A stretch of DNA of 64,000 bases, taken from assembly GCA_963666415.2 (NCBI GenBank), contig CAXXPD010000003.1:2914001-2978000 (forward strand). Reading direction: 5' to 3'. Position 1 is the first letter of the stretch. Every line of letters begins with the position of its first letter. A model generated the notes under the pieces. It was not told the origin of the DNA, did no database searches, and saw only the letters and a program-made list of their open reading frames with translations. The DNA is from Bin87 sp963666415 (lineage in GTDB: Bacteria > Chloroflexota > Dehalococcoidia > Lucifugimonadales > UBA3495). The position numbers were made by a program, and so were the translations under genes. Below, in pieces: positions 46,086 to 56,240 of this stretch.

Positions 46086-47520
46086 GTAACAGTTCAGAGT
46101 AGAGGGGAAACGAGCAGCTGACGGCAGGCGGCGAGAGGATTTAGACCTTGGGCGCGCCAGGTGCCGAAGATGGATGCCAGCGTCATCTTGCTCTCGGTGC
46201 CCTGCTCCGAGCGGGTGCCGCCGCTGATTTTGCGGCTGATGACCAGATGGCGCAGGCTGCGTTCGGCAGCGTTGTTGTCTGAAGGCACGTCCGGTTCGGC
46301 CACGAAGACGAAGAGTTCCTTGATGTGGCGCTCGATGCGTCGGCACAGCTTGGCCTGGGTTGCCGACGGGTCGTGCCGGAAAGGCTGGCCGAGGGCCAGC
46401 AGTTGTCGTTCCAGGGCCAGTTGGGCGGTGCGCCGCCGCTTGGCCTGGGGATGAGTGCAGGCTTTGGCCCGGTCGTAAATCCCGTGGACGGCGTCGGCCC
46501 ACCTGGCCAGTGGCGCAGCATCGGGGTAGAGGGTGCGCAGGTCGTCGTGGATGTCCCGCAGCAGGTGGGCCCAGCACCGCTGCTTGGGGCCGTCATAATG
46601 GTGGTAGGCGGCGTAGAAATCGCTGACCAATACTCCGGAGAAAGCATCGCTCAGCGCCTCGTCCACGACTGTTTTGCCCCGACCCCGCCGCAGGAAGTAG
46701 CGTTCGGTGGGGGTGCTGAAAGTCCACACGTAGCCGTTGGCCCCGCTCTGACGCCAGCCGGTTTCGTCGGCGTGGACCACTGGGCTGGCGCGGATGCGGT
46801 CCAGGATCGCGGCCACTGCCGGTTGGGCCCGCTGCGCCGTGCGATGGATGGCGCTCACGATGGCCCCCACGCTGAGGCGCAACTGATGCACGGTGTCCAG
46901 ATACCACTGGACGCTGCGGATGGGCAGCCGCCCCTCTTCCCGCAGCGTGGCGATCAGGCTGAGCAGGTTGACGCCGAGGCGCTGCTGACCCAAGACCACG
47001 CCGCCCAGTTCCGCCGGAGGTGTGCAGCGCCGTCGGCAGGCCGGGCAAGTCCGAGCAATGTAGACGTGCTCGGTGACTTGCGCGGGAACCACCGGCAGCT
47101 CGATGACCTCCCGAGTGCGCTGGATCCAGCCGCCGGACAGGTGGGCGCCGAAATCGGGACAGTTCTCCATCACGTGCTCCACCCGGTCGGTCGGTGTCAT
47201 GCGCGGGCGAGCGAAGCCGTGGCGTCGCTGCTTGCGGGGCCCCTGCTGCGCTGGGGGCTTCCGGCCCGATTTCGCCTTGAGGCCGGGCATTCGGAGCGGG
47301 CCGCCCGGTTTCGCCTGGCCTTCCAGTTCGGCAATCCGCCGCTGCAACCGCTCAATCACCGCCTGTAACTCGGCGATGATGGCAATGAGGACAGCGCGGT
47401 CGACGGTGGTCAGGTCCACTTCAGTATCCATGCCCTGTATATGACATAACCACCGCCACCCGTGCCAGCGTTCGGCAACCCGCCTTCGGCCAATTCACCT
47501 CACCAAGTCTGAACTGTTAC
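46086..47520 (-). mobile_element. IS66-family element, copy 1 (1,435 bp)
   Basis: Ends GTAACAGTTCAGA on both sides; exact 8-base duplication CTCTGTCG at 46078-46085 and 47521-47528. Carries only the large transposase gene, as in the tnpC-only subgroup. Confidence 0.92.
46094..47431 (-). CDS. tnpC: IS66-family transposase (TnpC type)
   Basis: 445 residues. N-terminal leucine-zipper-like helix (IAELQAVIERLQRRIAELEG), a zinc motif (CPACRRRC), HADETGWRQSGANGYVWTF with the catalytic Asp, SDFYAAYHHYDG and the C-terminal SDNNAAERSLRHLVISRKIS. Intact. Copy 2 at 54428-55780 is the same gene with a diverged middle segment. Confidence 0.9.
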   Translation of the reverse strand: MDTEVDLTTVDRAVLIAIIAELQAVIERLQRRIAELEGQAKPGGPLRMPGLKAKSGRKPPAQQGPRKQRRHGFARPRMTPTDRVEHVMENCPDFGAHLSGGWIQRTREVIELPVVPAQVTEHVYIARTCPACRRRCTPPAELGGVVLGQQRLGVNLLSLIATLREEGRLPIRSVQWYLDTVHQLRLSVGAIVSAIHRTAQRAQPAVAAILDRIRASPVVHADETGWRQSGANGYVWTFSTPTERYFLRRGRGKTVVDEALSDAFSGVLVSDFYAAYHHYDGPKQRCWAHLLRDIHDDLRTLYPDAAPLARWADAVHGIYDRAKACTHPQAKRRRTAQLALERQLLALGQPFRHDPSATQAKLCRRIERHIKELFVFVAEPDVPSDNNAAERSLRHLVISRKISGGTRSEQGTESKMTLASIFGTWRAQGLNPLAACRQLLVSPLL

Positions 47521-49558
47521 CTCTGTCGTGATCCAATTCAATCGCCTTGTTATAACTTTGTACGGCCTGTCCGTGAATCCCTATGTGAGCGTAGGCTACG
47601 CCCCGATTATCGTATACGCCAGCATCCGAAGGATTTAGTTCGAGCGACCTATCATAGTCTTCAATAGCCCGCCAATGCTTCCCGATGCTGTCATATGCAA
47701 CTCCCCTATTGTTGAAGGCGGCGGCCATGTGGGGATTTAGTTCCAATGCCCTATCGTAATGTTCTATTGCCCGCCGATAGTCCTCGATTTGTTGGCATGC
47801 CATTCCTTGATAAAACTCTGTATAGGCGCTTCGATGAATCCCTTGATGCCTGATAAACCCGTTCAAATCGTTATAGACGGTGGCCGTCGATATGTCGTGG
47901 CAATCGCGCAGGTAGTCGAGCAAATTCCATTTCAAGTCGCTGGGGACTATAACTATGTGGTCTGGGTCGACGAAACCACGGTGAGGGCGAACGAAGATAC
48001 TCTTTTGAGCCAGCACACGATGAGCCGGGCTGCTCGGCTCCTCCAGATAGTAATCTGCCCCAGTTTTCGACAACAAGATTACCCTGCCGTCTTCGCCCGA
48101 ACCGCCATCGCAAGCGAAATAAAGTGCGACTAAACCAAAGCCAAGGTGGGATGTGCATTTGCCGGGTGCTGGGAATCGGGGCGGGAGTTGATAGACGACA
48201 ATTAGTCCTGCCGGTAACGTCGACTATTTTTGCCGGTCGATATGGGGTAATCATTCGGTACGGAGGTACCGTTGATTACAGACCGACAAACCAGGCTATT
48301 GAGGCAGAAACGTATGGAAGGCAAGACACAGGAAACGGCAGCGGCCAAGGCTGGGATGAGCGTGCGTTCAGCGCGCAAGTGGCAGAGTGGCCCATTGCCG
48401 TCGCAGGCGAAACCGGAGCATCGGTGGCGCACTCGGCCGGATCCCTTCGACGGGGTGTGGGAGGATGAGATTGAGCCGCTGCTGCGGAATGATCCGACGG
48501 GCAAGCTGAAGGCAACGACAATTATCGACTGGCTAGCCGAGCAGCATCCCGGGCGGTTCAGCGCGTCCCAGCTGCGCACCCTGCAACGACGATTGCAGGC
48601 CCTTCGACCGGCTCAGGAGGCGGGCGCTGCATGGTCCGGATCAGGAGGTGTACTTCCCCCAGGTGCATCCGCCGGGACGGGAGGCCCAGTTCGACTTCAC
48701 CCACTGCGGGGAACTCAAGGTGACCATCGCCGGACAGTCCTACCCCCACCTGCTGTTCCAGCTGATACTCAGCCACTCGGGATGGCGCTACGCTGAGGTC
48801 GCCGCCGGCGAGACCTTCCTGGCGTTGCAGCAGGGATTGCAGAATGCCCTCTGGACCCTGGGCGGCGTTCCAGAGGTGGTACGCAGCGACAATACCGCGG
48901 CTGCCACTCACGAATTGCGCAGCAGCCGCGGCCGCGCTCTTAACGACAATTACGCCGCCCTGCTGGACCACTATGGCCTCCGCTCCACCCGCATCAATCC
49001 CGGCCAGAGCCATGAAAACGGCGTCGCCGAGCACGCCCACTACCGCTTGAAGGACGCCATCGACCAGGCCCTCATCCTGCGGGGCAGTCGCGATTTCGAC
49101 ACTGTCGACGACTACGCCAGCTTCGTCCGGCAGATGGTGGAGAGACGCAATCGCCTGGTACAGGGGAAGCTGGAGCAGGAGTTGCTTTGCCTACGCTCCC
49201 TGCCCCCAGCCCCGGTGCCGGAATACGTCAACTACCAGTCCAAGGTGCGCAAGTGGTGCACCATCCAGGTAGCGGGACATAGCTACAGCGTTCCCTCCCG
49301 CCTCATCGGCAAGGAGGTGCAGATCCGTCTGTACGCCGACTGGGCGGAAGTGTACTACAAGGGCCACCTGGTGGAACGGATGGAACGGGTGCGTGGCGAG
49401 GGGGAAGCCAACGTCAATTACCGCCACGTCATCGGCTCATTGGTGCGCAAGCCTGGTGCCTTCGCCCGCTACCGCTTCCGGGAGCAGCTGTTTCCCACCA
49501 TGCACCTCCGGCTGACCTACGACGCGCTCAGGGAATGGCGTGGGGAGCGTGCCGACGT

Positions 49559-50923
49559 GGTAGTGTCCCGTCAAGTAGTGTAAAAGCGCGTCATCCCTTT
49601 TGATGTTGATCAGGCCGCTGCGTCCAGCATATTGGGCGTCGGCAGTGCCTCGTTGCCGGCGGCGTTGGGGATGGTGAGGTAGCGGCGGGCTTCGGCCCAT
49701 TCGTCGTGTTGCTCGGCCAGCACCGCGCCCACCAGGCGCCGCGCCGATAGCCGGTTGGGGAAAATGCCCACCACGTCAGTCCGGCGCCTTATCTCCCGGT
49801 TCAGCCGTTCCTGCGGGTTGTTGGACCACAGCTTCTGCCAGTGGGCCACTGGGAAGGCCGTGAAGGCCAGGATGTCCGGCGCGGCATCCGCCAGCAGTTC
49901 GGCCACCTGGGCAAAGGGCTCCCGGAGTTGTTCCACCACTCGGTCCAATTGGCCGTGGACCTCGGCGGGAGACAGTTGCTGGTAGATGGTGCGGACCATG
50001 GTGGCCACGCCGGGTTGGGCACGCTTGGGCACTCGGGTGAGCAGGTTGGCCATGAAGTGGGTGCGGCAGCGCTGCCAGCTGGCCCCAGCAAACACCGCGG
50101 CGATGGCGTTCTTCAGCCCCTGGTGGGCATCGGAGGTTACCAGCTCCACCCCGCTGAGGCCCCGAGCGGTCAGCGACCGCAGGAAGGCCAGCCAGAAGGC
50201 GCCGTCCTCGCTGGCGCCCACGTCCATACCCAGGATCTCACGCTGCCCTTCGGCATTGACCCCCGTCGCCACCACCACGCAGACGTTGACGATGCGAACG
50301 CCCTCCCGAACCTTCTGGGTCAGGCCGTCCAGCCACACGTAGGGGTAGGGACCACCGTCCAGGGGCCGACCCAGGAAACTCTCCACCACTTCGTCCAGTT
50401 GCTCGCAGATGCGCGACACCTGGCTGCTGGAGATGCCGTCGCAACCCAGGGCCTTGATCAGATCGTCCACCCGCCGAGTGGACACGCCTTCTACATAGGC
50501 TTGCTGGATGACGGCCAGCAGGGCTTTCTCGCTGCGCCGCCGCGGTTCCAGCAGGCTGGGGAAGTAGCTGCCTTCCCGCAGCTTGGGAATGTGCAACTCC
50601 ATGGTGCCCACCCGGGTGTCCCAGGTGCGGTTGCGGTAGCCGTTGCGGTAGGTGACCCGCTCCGGGCTGCGTTCGCCGTGCTGGGCGCCGATCTGGGCGG
50701 AAACCTCGGCGTCCATGATGCCGTCCACCAGGACCCGCAGTGCTTCCCGCAGCAAGTCCACGTCTCCGTCCATACCACGCTTGCGTAATAATTCCAAAAG
50801 ATCCATTCTTTGCTTGACCACCATCGTTCTCCTTGTTCAGGTCTGGCATTTCCGATCAAGGATGACGCGGTGGTTAGCTTTGGGCTACACCGATTCTTTT
50901 ACACCACCTCCCGGTACTCTACT
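49559..50923 (-). mobile_element. IS256-family element, copy 2 (about 1,365 bp)
   Basis: Low end GGTAGTGTCCCGTCAAG; high end (reverse) AGTAGAGTACCGGGAGG, more diverged than in copies 1 and 3. Flanking octamers do not match well (GCCGACGT versus TCTGACGA), so the target duplication is unclear. Confidence 0.8.
49610..50824 (-). CDS. IS256-family transposase (copy 2)
   Basis: 404 residues, intact. Mutator-type DDE transposase: VSAQIGAQHGERSPERVTYR, VWLDGLTQKV with the first Asp, GMDVGASEDGAFWLAFLRSL with the second, TSDAHQGLKNAIAAVF and the C-terminal NNPQERLNREIRRRTDVVGI with the Glu. AGGAGAA precedes the start. Confidence 0.9.
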   Translation of the reverse strand: MVVKQRMDLLELLRKRGMDGDVDLLREALRVLVDGIMDAEVSAQIGAQHGERSPERVTYRNGYRNRTWDTRVGTMELHIPKLREGSYFPSLLEPRRRSEKALLAVIQQAYVEGVSTRRVDDLIKALGCDGISSSQVSRICEQLDEVVESFLGRPLDGGPYPYVWLDGLTQKVREGVRIVNVCVVVATGVNAEGQREILGMDVGASEDGAFWLAFLRSLTARGLSGVELVTSDAHQGLKNAIAAVFAGASWQRCRTHFMANLLTRVPKRAQPGVATMVRTIYQQLSPAEVHGQLDRVVEQLREPFAQVAELLADAAPDILAFTAFPVAHWQKLWSNNPQERLNREIRRRTDVVGIFPNRLSARRLVGAVLAEQHDEWAEARRYLTIPNAAGNEALPTPNMLDAAA

Positions 50924-51163
50924 TCTGACGACCGTGGAGTACGTGCGGATCCTGCACCTGGCGGCGACCACCATGGAAGCCACGGTGGACAGCGCGCTGT
51001 CGTTGCTGCTGGAGGCGGGTGAGTCCTTCGACTACGCGGAGGTGCGGGACCTGGCCGAGCCCAAGGTGCCCGAAGCTCCGGTGCTGGTCTGGTCTGGGAA
51101 GCCGGACCTGAAAGTCTACGACCGCCTGCTCACGGTCAGCCTGGCGGCGGCGGGGGTGTGCGC

Positions 51164-51925
51164 ATGACGGACACCAGCGTGATGCAGGACCGCATCGGCC
51201 AGTTGTGCGGCCAATTCAAGCTGCCCACCATGGGCGCCCAGTCGGTGGCTCGTTTCACCGCCGCTGGACACGGCGATGCCCTGGCAACTTTCCTGGAGGT
51301 ACTGGAACAGGAAGCTGAGGATCGCCGCCACCGGCGCATCAACCGGCTGCGCCGGGAGTCCCGGCTGCCCTCGGGCAAGACCTGGGAAACCTTCGAGCAC
51401 GACCGAGTCCCCTTGGCGCTGCGGCAGCAACTGGACCAGCTGGCCCAGGGCAGCTTTGTGGAGCGCGGCGTCAACGTGCTGGCCTTCGGGCTGCCCGGCA
51501 CCGGCAAGACCCACGCCCGGTGCGCCTTGGGCCACCGCCTGGTGGAAGCCGGCCACTCCGTCCTCTTCGCTCCGGCCTACCGCCTGGTGCAGGAACTGCT
51601 CGCCGCCAAGCGCGACCTGGACCTGCCCCGCCAGCTGCGCAAGTTGGACAACTTCGACTTCCTGCTCCTCGACGACCTGGGCTACCGGCCCCAGGGCGCC
51701 GAGGAGTCCGAGGTCCTCTTCACCCTCATCGCCGAACGCTACGAGCGCCGGTCGTTGGGCATCACGTCAAACCTGGTCTTCTCGGAGTGGGAGCGCATCT
51801 TCGCCAACCCCATGGCCACCGCCGCGGCGATTGACCGGGTCGTGCACCACTCCGTCATCTTGGAGTTTGACGTCCCCAGCTACCGGACCAACGCTGCCCA
51901 GCAACGCGTCCAGGCCAAGGAGTGA
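51164..51925 (+). CDS. istB: IS21 helper ATPase IstB
   Basis: 253 residues from the ATG overlapping the istA stop. AAA+ ATPase: Walker A GLPGTGKTH (about 105), Walker B FDFLLLDDLGY (about 165), then SNLVFSEWERIF. Partners IstA in target selection. The gene is intact although istA is not. Confidence 0.92.
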   Translation: MTDTSVMQDRIGQLCGQFKLPTMGAQSVARFTAAGHGDALATFLEVLEQEAEDRRHRRINRLRRESRLPSGKTWETFEHDRVPLALRQQLDQLAQGSFVERGVNVLAFGLPGTGKTHARCALGHRLVEAGHSVLFAPAYRLVQELLAAKRDLDLPRQLRKLDNFDFLLLDDLGYRPQGAEESEVLFTLIAERYERRSLGITSNLVFSEWERIFANPMATAAAIDRVVHHSVILEFDVPSYRTNAAQQRVQAKE

Positions 51926-52884
51926 ACCGGCAAAACCGATTGACGCCAACCGGCAAATATAGTTGACGCGGGACAGGAGTCTCGCGGGAGTGTTTCGGCC
52001 CTTGATTGCAGGACCGTCCGGCAGCGCCGTCTCACCTCGTCTTTCCGGCTGGACAGCCCGGCCAGGAATTTGCCGACCCTCTCCTGTACCGCCGCCCTGC
52101 CCCCCAGGCACAGATTGCCAGTGGCCTCCTCTCTCGCCCAGCCCCAGATAGCCTCATCGGCGTTGAAGTCCGGGCTGTAGCCCGGCAGGTTCACCAGCCT
52201 CAGCTCCAGCTCAGGCGTCCTGAGGTACTCCCGCACCGCTTCCCCACGGGTGGGCCGGCGCATTGTCCCAGATGGCCCGCAGCGGCCCTGGATGCTTTTC
52301 CTTCAGTTGCGTCAGGCAGTTGCGTCAGGAAGGCAACCGAGGTCCCGCTGTTGCTGTTGCCCTCCAGTTCCATCCATTCCACCTCGCCCGTCTCCAGGCA
52401 CACCGCTGAATAGTAGCTGGCCTTCTCCCCATACCGCGGGCTATTGGAGTCCACCAACGCAGGCTTACCCTTCAGCACCCACTTGCCCCGCAATTCCGCG
52501 TCCGCCCGGAAGTGGGCCTCGTCGGCAAAGAATATCCTGGCTCCAGTCCGTTGGGCCTCCTCCCACCGGACGGCGTACTCCGCCACGAAGGCCTCCCGCT
52601 TGGACTCATCAGCCTTGAGCAGCCGCTTCTTGGGACGCTTGAAGGCAAACCCCAGCCGGTGAAGCCAGTTCAGGCAACTGCTGCGGCACAGGCTGATGCC
52701 AAACCGTTCTGAGACAAACTGCCGCACCACCCTCCAATACCAGTTGGCCAGTTGGATGCCCGCCGCAGCGGGCGGTTGTTCCACCGCCCCTTTCAACTCC
52801 TCCTGCTGCGTCTGGTCAAGGGCGGGGGGGAACCACCGGTCTGCTCGAATATCAGGGCCGCAGGCCCTCCCTCACCGAAGGCCG

Positions 52885-54250
52885 GGTAGTGTCCCGTCAA
52901 GTAGTGTAAAAGCGCGTCATCCCTTTTGATGTTGATCAGGCCGCTGCGTCCAGCATATTGGGCTTCGGCAGTGCCTCGTTGCCGGCGGCGTTGGGGATGG
53001 TGAGGTAGCGGCGGGCTTCGGCCCATTCGTCGTGTTGCTCGGCCAGCACCGCGCCCACCAGGCGCCGCGCCGACAGCCGGTTGGGGAAGATGCCCACCAC
53101 GTCAGTGCGGCGACGGATCTCCCGGTTCAGCCGTTCCTGCGGATTGTTGGACCACAGCTTCTGCCAGTGGGCCACTGGGAAGGCCGTGAAGGCCAGGATG
53201 TCCGGCGCGGCATCCGCCAGCAGCTCGGCCACCTGGGCAAAGGGCTCCCGGAGTTGTTCCACCACTCGGTCCAATTGGCCGTGGACCTCGGCGGGAGACA
53301 GTTGCTGGTAGATGGTGCGGACCATGGTGGCCACGCCGGGTTGGGCACGCTTGGGCACTCGGGTGAGCAGGTTGGCCATGAAGTGGGTGCGGCAGCGCTG
53401 CCAGCTGGCCCCAGTGAACACCGCGGCGATGGCGTTCTTCAGCCCCTGGTGGGCATCGGAGGTTACCAGCTCCACCCCGCTGAGGCCCCGAGCGGTCAGC
53501 GACCGCAGGAAGGCCAGCCAGAACGCGCCGTCCTCGCTGGCGCCCACGTCCATACCCAGGATCTCACGCTGCCTTTCGGCATTGACCCCCGTCGCCACCA
53601 CCACGCAGACGTTGACGATGCGACCGCCCTCCCGAACCTTCTGGGTCAGGCCGTCCAGCCACACGTAGGGGTAGGGACCATCGTCCAGGGGCCGACCCAG
53701 GGAACTCTCCACCACTTCGTCCAGTTGCTCGCAGATGCGCGACACCTGGCTGCTGGAGATGCCGTCGCAACCCAGGGCCTTGATCAGATCGTCCACCCGC
53801 CGAGTGGACACGCCTTCTACATAGGCTTGCTGGATGACGGCCAGCAGGGCTTTCTCGCTGCGCCGCCGCGGTTCCAGCAGGCTGGGGAAGTAGCTGCCTT
53901 CCCGCAGCTTGGGAATGTGCAACTCCATGGTGCCCACCCGGGTGTCCCAGGTGCGGTTGCGGTAGCCGTTGCGGTAGGTGACCCGCTCCGGGCTGCGTTC
54001 GCCGTGCTCAGCGCCGATCTGGGCGGAAACCTCGGCGTCCATGATGCCGTCCACCAGGACCCGCAGTGCTTCCCGCAGCAAGTCCACGTCTCCGTCCATA
54101 CCACGCTTGCGTAATAATTCCAAAAGATCCATTCTTTGCTTGACCACCGTCGTTCTCCTTGTTCAGGTCTGGCATTTCCGATCAAGGATGACGCGGTGGT
54201 CAGCGTTTTGCCAACCGCCTAACTCTTACACCACTTCCTGGGACTCTACT
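52885..54250 (-). mobile_element. IS256-family element, copy 3 (1,366 bp)
   Basis: Exact 8-base duplication GAAGGCCG at 52877-52884 and 54251-54258; ends GGTAGTGTCCC and (reverse) AGTAGAGTCCC. Inserted in the IS630 type c transposase. Confidence 0.92.
52936..54147 (-). CDS. IS256-family transposase (copy 3)
   Basis: 403 residues, intact and nearly identical to copy 2. All catalytic segments are present (VWLDGLTQKV, GMDVGASEDGAFW, LNREIRRRTDVVG). AGGAGAA lies upstream of the start. Confidence 0.9.
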   Translation of the reverse strand: MVKQRMDLLELLRKRGMDGDVDLLREALRVLVDGIMDAEVSAQIGAEHGERSPERVTYRNGYRNRTWDTRVGTMELHIPKLREGSYFPSLLEPRRRSEKALLAVIQQAYVEGVSTRRVDDLIKALGCDGISSSQVSRICEQLDEVVESSLGRPLDDGPYPYVWLDGLTQKVREGGRIVNVCVVVATGVNAERQREILGMDVGASEDGAFWLAFLRSLTARGLSGVELVTSDAHQGLKNAIAAVFTGASWQRCRTHFMANLLTRVPKRAQPGVATMVRTIYQQLSPAEVHGQLDRVVEQLREPFAQVAELLADAAPDILAFTAFPVAHWQKLWSNNPQERLNREIRRRTDVVGIFPNRLSARRLVGAVLAEQHDEWAEARRYLTIPNAAGNEALPKPNMLDAAA

Positions 54251-54338
54251 GAAGGCCGACGCCCAACGCCCGATAGTGTGGGGGTCCCGCTCCAGCGCCT
54301 CCGCCGTCGCCGCTGCCGTCAAGCCCTGAGCCAGCAGC

Positions 54339-55788
54339 GTAACAGTTCAGACTTGGTGAGGTGAATTGGCCGAAGGCGGGCTGCCAGACGCTGGCACGGG
54401 TGGCGGCGGTTATGTCATATACAGGGAGTGGATACCGAAATTGACCTGACCACCGCCACCCGCGATGTCCTCATCGCCATCATCGCCCAACTGCAGGCCA
54501 CCGTTCTGGAACAGCAGCGGGTGATTGAGCGGTTGCAGCGGCGGATTGCCGAACTGGAAGGCCAGGCGAAACCGGGCGGCCCGCTCCGAATGCCCGGCCT
54601 CAAGGCGAAATCGGGCCGGAAGCCCCCAGCGCAGCAGCCCAGAAAGCAGCGACGCCACGGCTTCGCCCGCCCGCGCATGACACCGACCCATCGGGTGGAG
54701 CACGTGATGGAGAACTGTCCCGATTGCGGCGCCCACCTGTCCGGCGGCTGGATCCAGCGCACTCGGGAAGTCATCGAGCTGCCGGTGGTTCCGGTGCAAG
54801 TCACCGAGCACGTCTACATTGCTCGGACTTGCCCGGCCTGCCGACGGCGCTGCACACCTCCGGCGGAACTGGACAGCGTGGTCCTGGGCCAGCAGCGTCT
54901 CGGCGTCAACCTGCTCAGCCTGATCGCCACGCTGCGGGAAGAGGGGCGGCTGCCCATCCGCAGCGTCCAGTGGTATCTGGACACCGTGCACCAGTTGCGC
55001 CTCAGCGTGGGGGCCATCGTGAGCGCCATCCATCGCACGGCGCAGCGGGCCCAACCGGCAGTGGCCGCGATCCTGGACCGCATCCGCGCCAGCCCAGTGG
55101 TCCACGCCGACGAAACCGGCTGGCGTCAGAGCGGGGCCAACGGCTACGTGTGGACTTTCAGCACCCCCACCGAGCGCTACTTCCTGCGGCGGGGTCGGGG
55201 CAAGGCGGTGGTGGACGAGGCGCTGAGCGATGCTTTCTCCGGAGTGCTGGTCAGCGATTTCTACGCCGCCTACCACCATTACGATGGCCCCAAGCAGCGG
55301 TGCTGGGCCCACCTGCTGCGGGACATCCACGACCAGCGCACCCGCTACCCCAAAGACGCCGCACTGGCCCGATGGGCCGCGGCAGTCCACCAGCTCTATG
55401 TCGCAGCCAAAGCCTGCAACCATCACGAGCCATGGCAAAGGCGTGTTGCCCAACTGGCCTGGGAGCGGAAGCTGCTGGCCATCTGCCGCCCTTTCCTGTC
55501 TGACCCGTCGGTTGTCCAGGGCAAGCTGTGCCGGCGCATCGAGCGCTTCATCAAGGAACTTTTCGTCTTCGTGGCCGAACCGGACGTGCCGTCGGACAAC
55601 AACCCGGCCGAACGCAGCCTGCGCCACCTGGTCATCAGCCGCAAGATCAGCGGCGGCACCCGCTCGGAGCAGGGCACCGAGAGCAAGATGACGCTGGCAT
55701 CCATTTTCGGCACCTGGCGCGCCCAGCGTCTAAATCCTCTCGCCGCCTGCCGTCAACTGCTCATTTCCCCGCAACTCTGAACTGTTAC
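54339..55788 (+). mobile_element. IS66-family element, copy 2 (1,450 bp)
   Basis: Exact 8-base duplication CCAGCAGC (54331-54338, 55789-55796); ends GTAACAGTTCAGA. Inserted in the IS630 type c transposase. Confidence 0.92.
54428..55780 (+). CDS. tnpC: IS66-family transposase (copy 2)
   Basis: 450 residues, intact. Same domains as copy 1. The region between the catalytic domain and the C-terminal motif (about 310-370: RTRYPKDAALARWAAAVHQL) differs strongly from copy 1 while both sides are near-identical. This suggests gene conversion or recombination between IS66 variants. Confidence 0.9.
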   Translation: MDTEIDLTTATRDVLIAIIAQLQATVLEQQRVIERLQRRIAELEGQAKPGGPLRMPGLKAKSGRKPPAQQPRKQRRHGFARPRMTPTHRVEHVMENCPDCGAHLSGGWIQRTREVIELPVVPVQVTEHVYIARTCPACRRRCTPPAELDSVVLGQQRLGVNLLSLIATLREEGRLPIRSVQWYLDTVHQLRLSVGAIVSAIHRTAQRAQPAVAAILDRIRASPVVHADETGWRQSGANGYVWTFSTPTERYFLRRGRGKAVVDEALSDAFSGVLVSDFYAAYHHYDGPKQRCWAHLLRDIHDQRTRYPKDAALARWAAAVHQLYVAAKACNHHEPWQRRVAQLAWERKLLAICRPFLSDPSVVQGKLCRRIERFIKELFVFVAEPDVPSDNNPAERSLRHLVISRKISGGTRSEQGTESKMTLASIFGTWRAQRLNPLAACRQLLISPQL

Positions 55789-56212
55789 CCAGCAGCAGGA
55801 TGGCGTACCACCGCTCCCGCTCCCGGGGCGTGGGAGCCAGAATCATCCGCCGCCGCAAGTCCTTGACTCCCATCTGCCATTGTTCCAGAGACCGGTCTAT
55901 CTCCCTCACGCCCATCACCAACCCCTCGCAATTTCTGAGACCAGCTACCTCGGTTCCTTCACAAATTTACCCCATGCGTCTGCGCATTTCACCTTGGCTT
56001 TGGTTTAGTACTCAGTCAACGTTGGTAGGGCAGGGGTAAAACCGATGGAGTTTGGTTCTGGCGTCGTGGGTGCTGAACCGCCAGTTGATGGTGACGCCCG
56101 CTGCGTTGCGCTCGGTCTCGTAGGCGGTGATTTGGCGTTGCAGAGCGTCTGCGTCGGGGTTTCTCCCTTTGAGGCAGGCACGGGTCAACACGCTGAATTC
56201 AATCTCCGCCAT

Positions 56213-56240
56213 CCCTTCGGCAAGCTCAGGACAGGATTGA
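56213..56240. repeat. Short dispersed repeat inside a transposase
   Basis: CCCTTCGGCAAGCTCAGG and ACAGGATTGAG replace a few bases present in copy 1. This sequence is a common short interspersed repeat that I have met in Chloroflexota and other genomes, where it often invades coding regions. Confidence 0.65.

Larger units (their letters stand above)
48272..51167 (+). pseudogene. istA: IS21 transposase IstA, frameshifted and split by IS256
   Basis: The N-terminal part (ITDRQTRLLRQKRMEGKTQE, HTH) runs from 48272. An extra C near 48600 shifts the frame; the catalytic domain continues from about 48640 (REAQFDFTHCGELKVTI, VVRSDNTAAA, HENGVAEHAHYRLKDAI). IS256 copy 2 (49559-50923) cuts it after WRGERAD. 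The end VEYVRILHLAATTMEATVDS to the TGA at 51165-51167 follows. The stop overlaps the istB start (ATGA). Confidence 0.85.
48208..51977 (+). mobile_element. IS21-family element with IS256 inside istA
   Basis: Subterminal repeats GTCGACTATTTTTGCCGG (48219) and (reverse) GTCAACTATATTTGCCGG; AGTC on both sides (48204-48207, 51978-51981). Ends are placed to a few bases. Confidence 0.8.
51978..55921 (-). pseudogene. IS630 type c transposase, in four pieces
   Basis: Pieces on the minus strand: 55921-55789 (VREIDRSLEQWQMGVKDLRR ... AILLL), 54330-54251 (AQGLTAAATAEALERDPHTI, HTH), 52876-51978 (the DDE region with FFADEAHFRADAELRG, NAPAH and FNADEAIWGWAREEATGNL) and a last few bases at 48207 supplying the TAA. 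The first two joins are in frame (71 codons). A 13-bp tandem duplication (CAGTTGCGTCAGG, 52304-52329) and an extra base near 52255 add frameshifts. Inactive. Confidence 0.85.
48133..56005 (-). mobile_element. IS630-family element type c, host of three other elements
   Basis: Terminal repeats AACCAAAGCCAAGGTG at 48133 and its complement ending at 56005, flanked by TA. Its own sequence is split by IS21 (48208-51977), IS256 copy 3 (52885-54250) and IS66 copy 2 (54339-55788). Confidence 0.85.

Noticed and set aside
45833..46102. Plus-strand 89-codon open frame
   Set aside because: It is the antisense of the last part of the rebuilt FRG-TPR gene and runs into the IS66 end.
49551..50931. Target duplication for IS256 copy 2
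   Set aside because: The flanking octamers agree at only about five positions; no duplication is claimed.
48131..56007. Composite transposon bounded by AAAGCCAAGGTG repeats and carrying cargo
   Set aside because: The repeats are the ends of one IS630 type c element; everything inside is other insertion sequences with their own target duplications, and there is no cargo gene.
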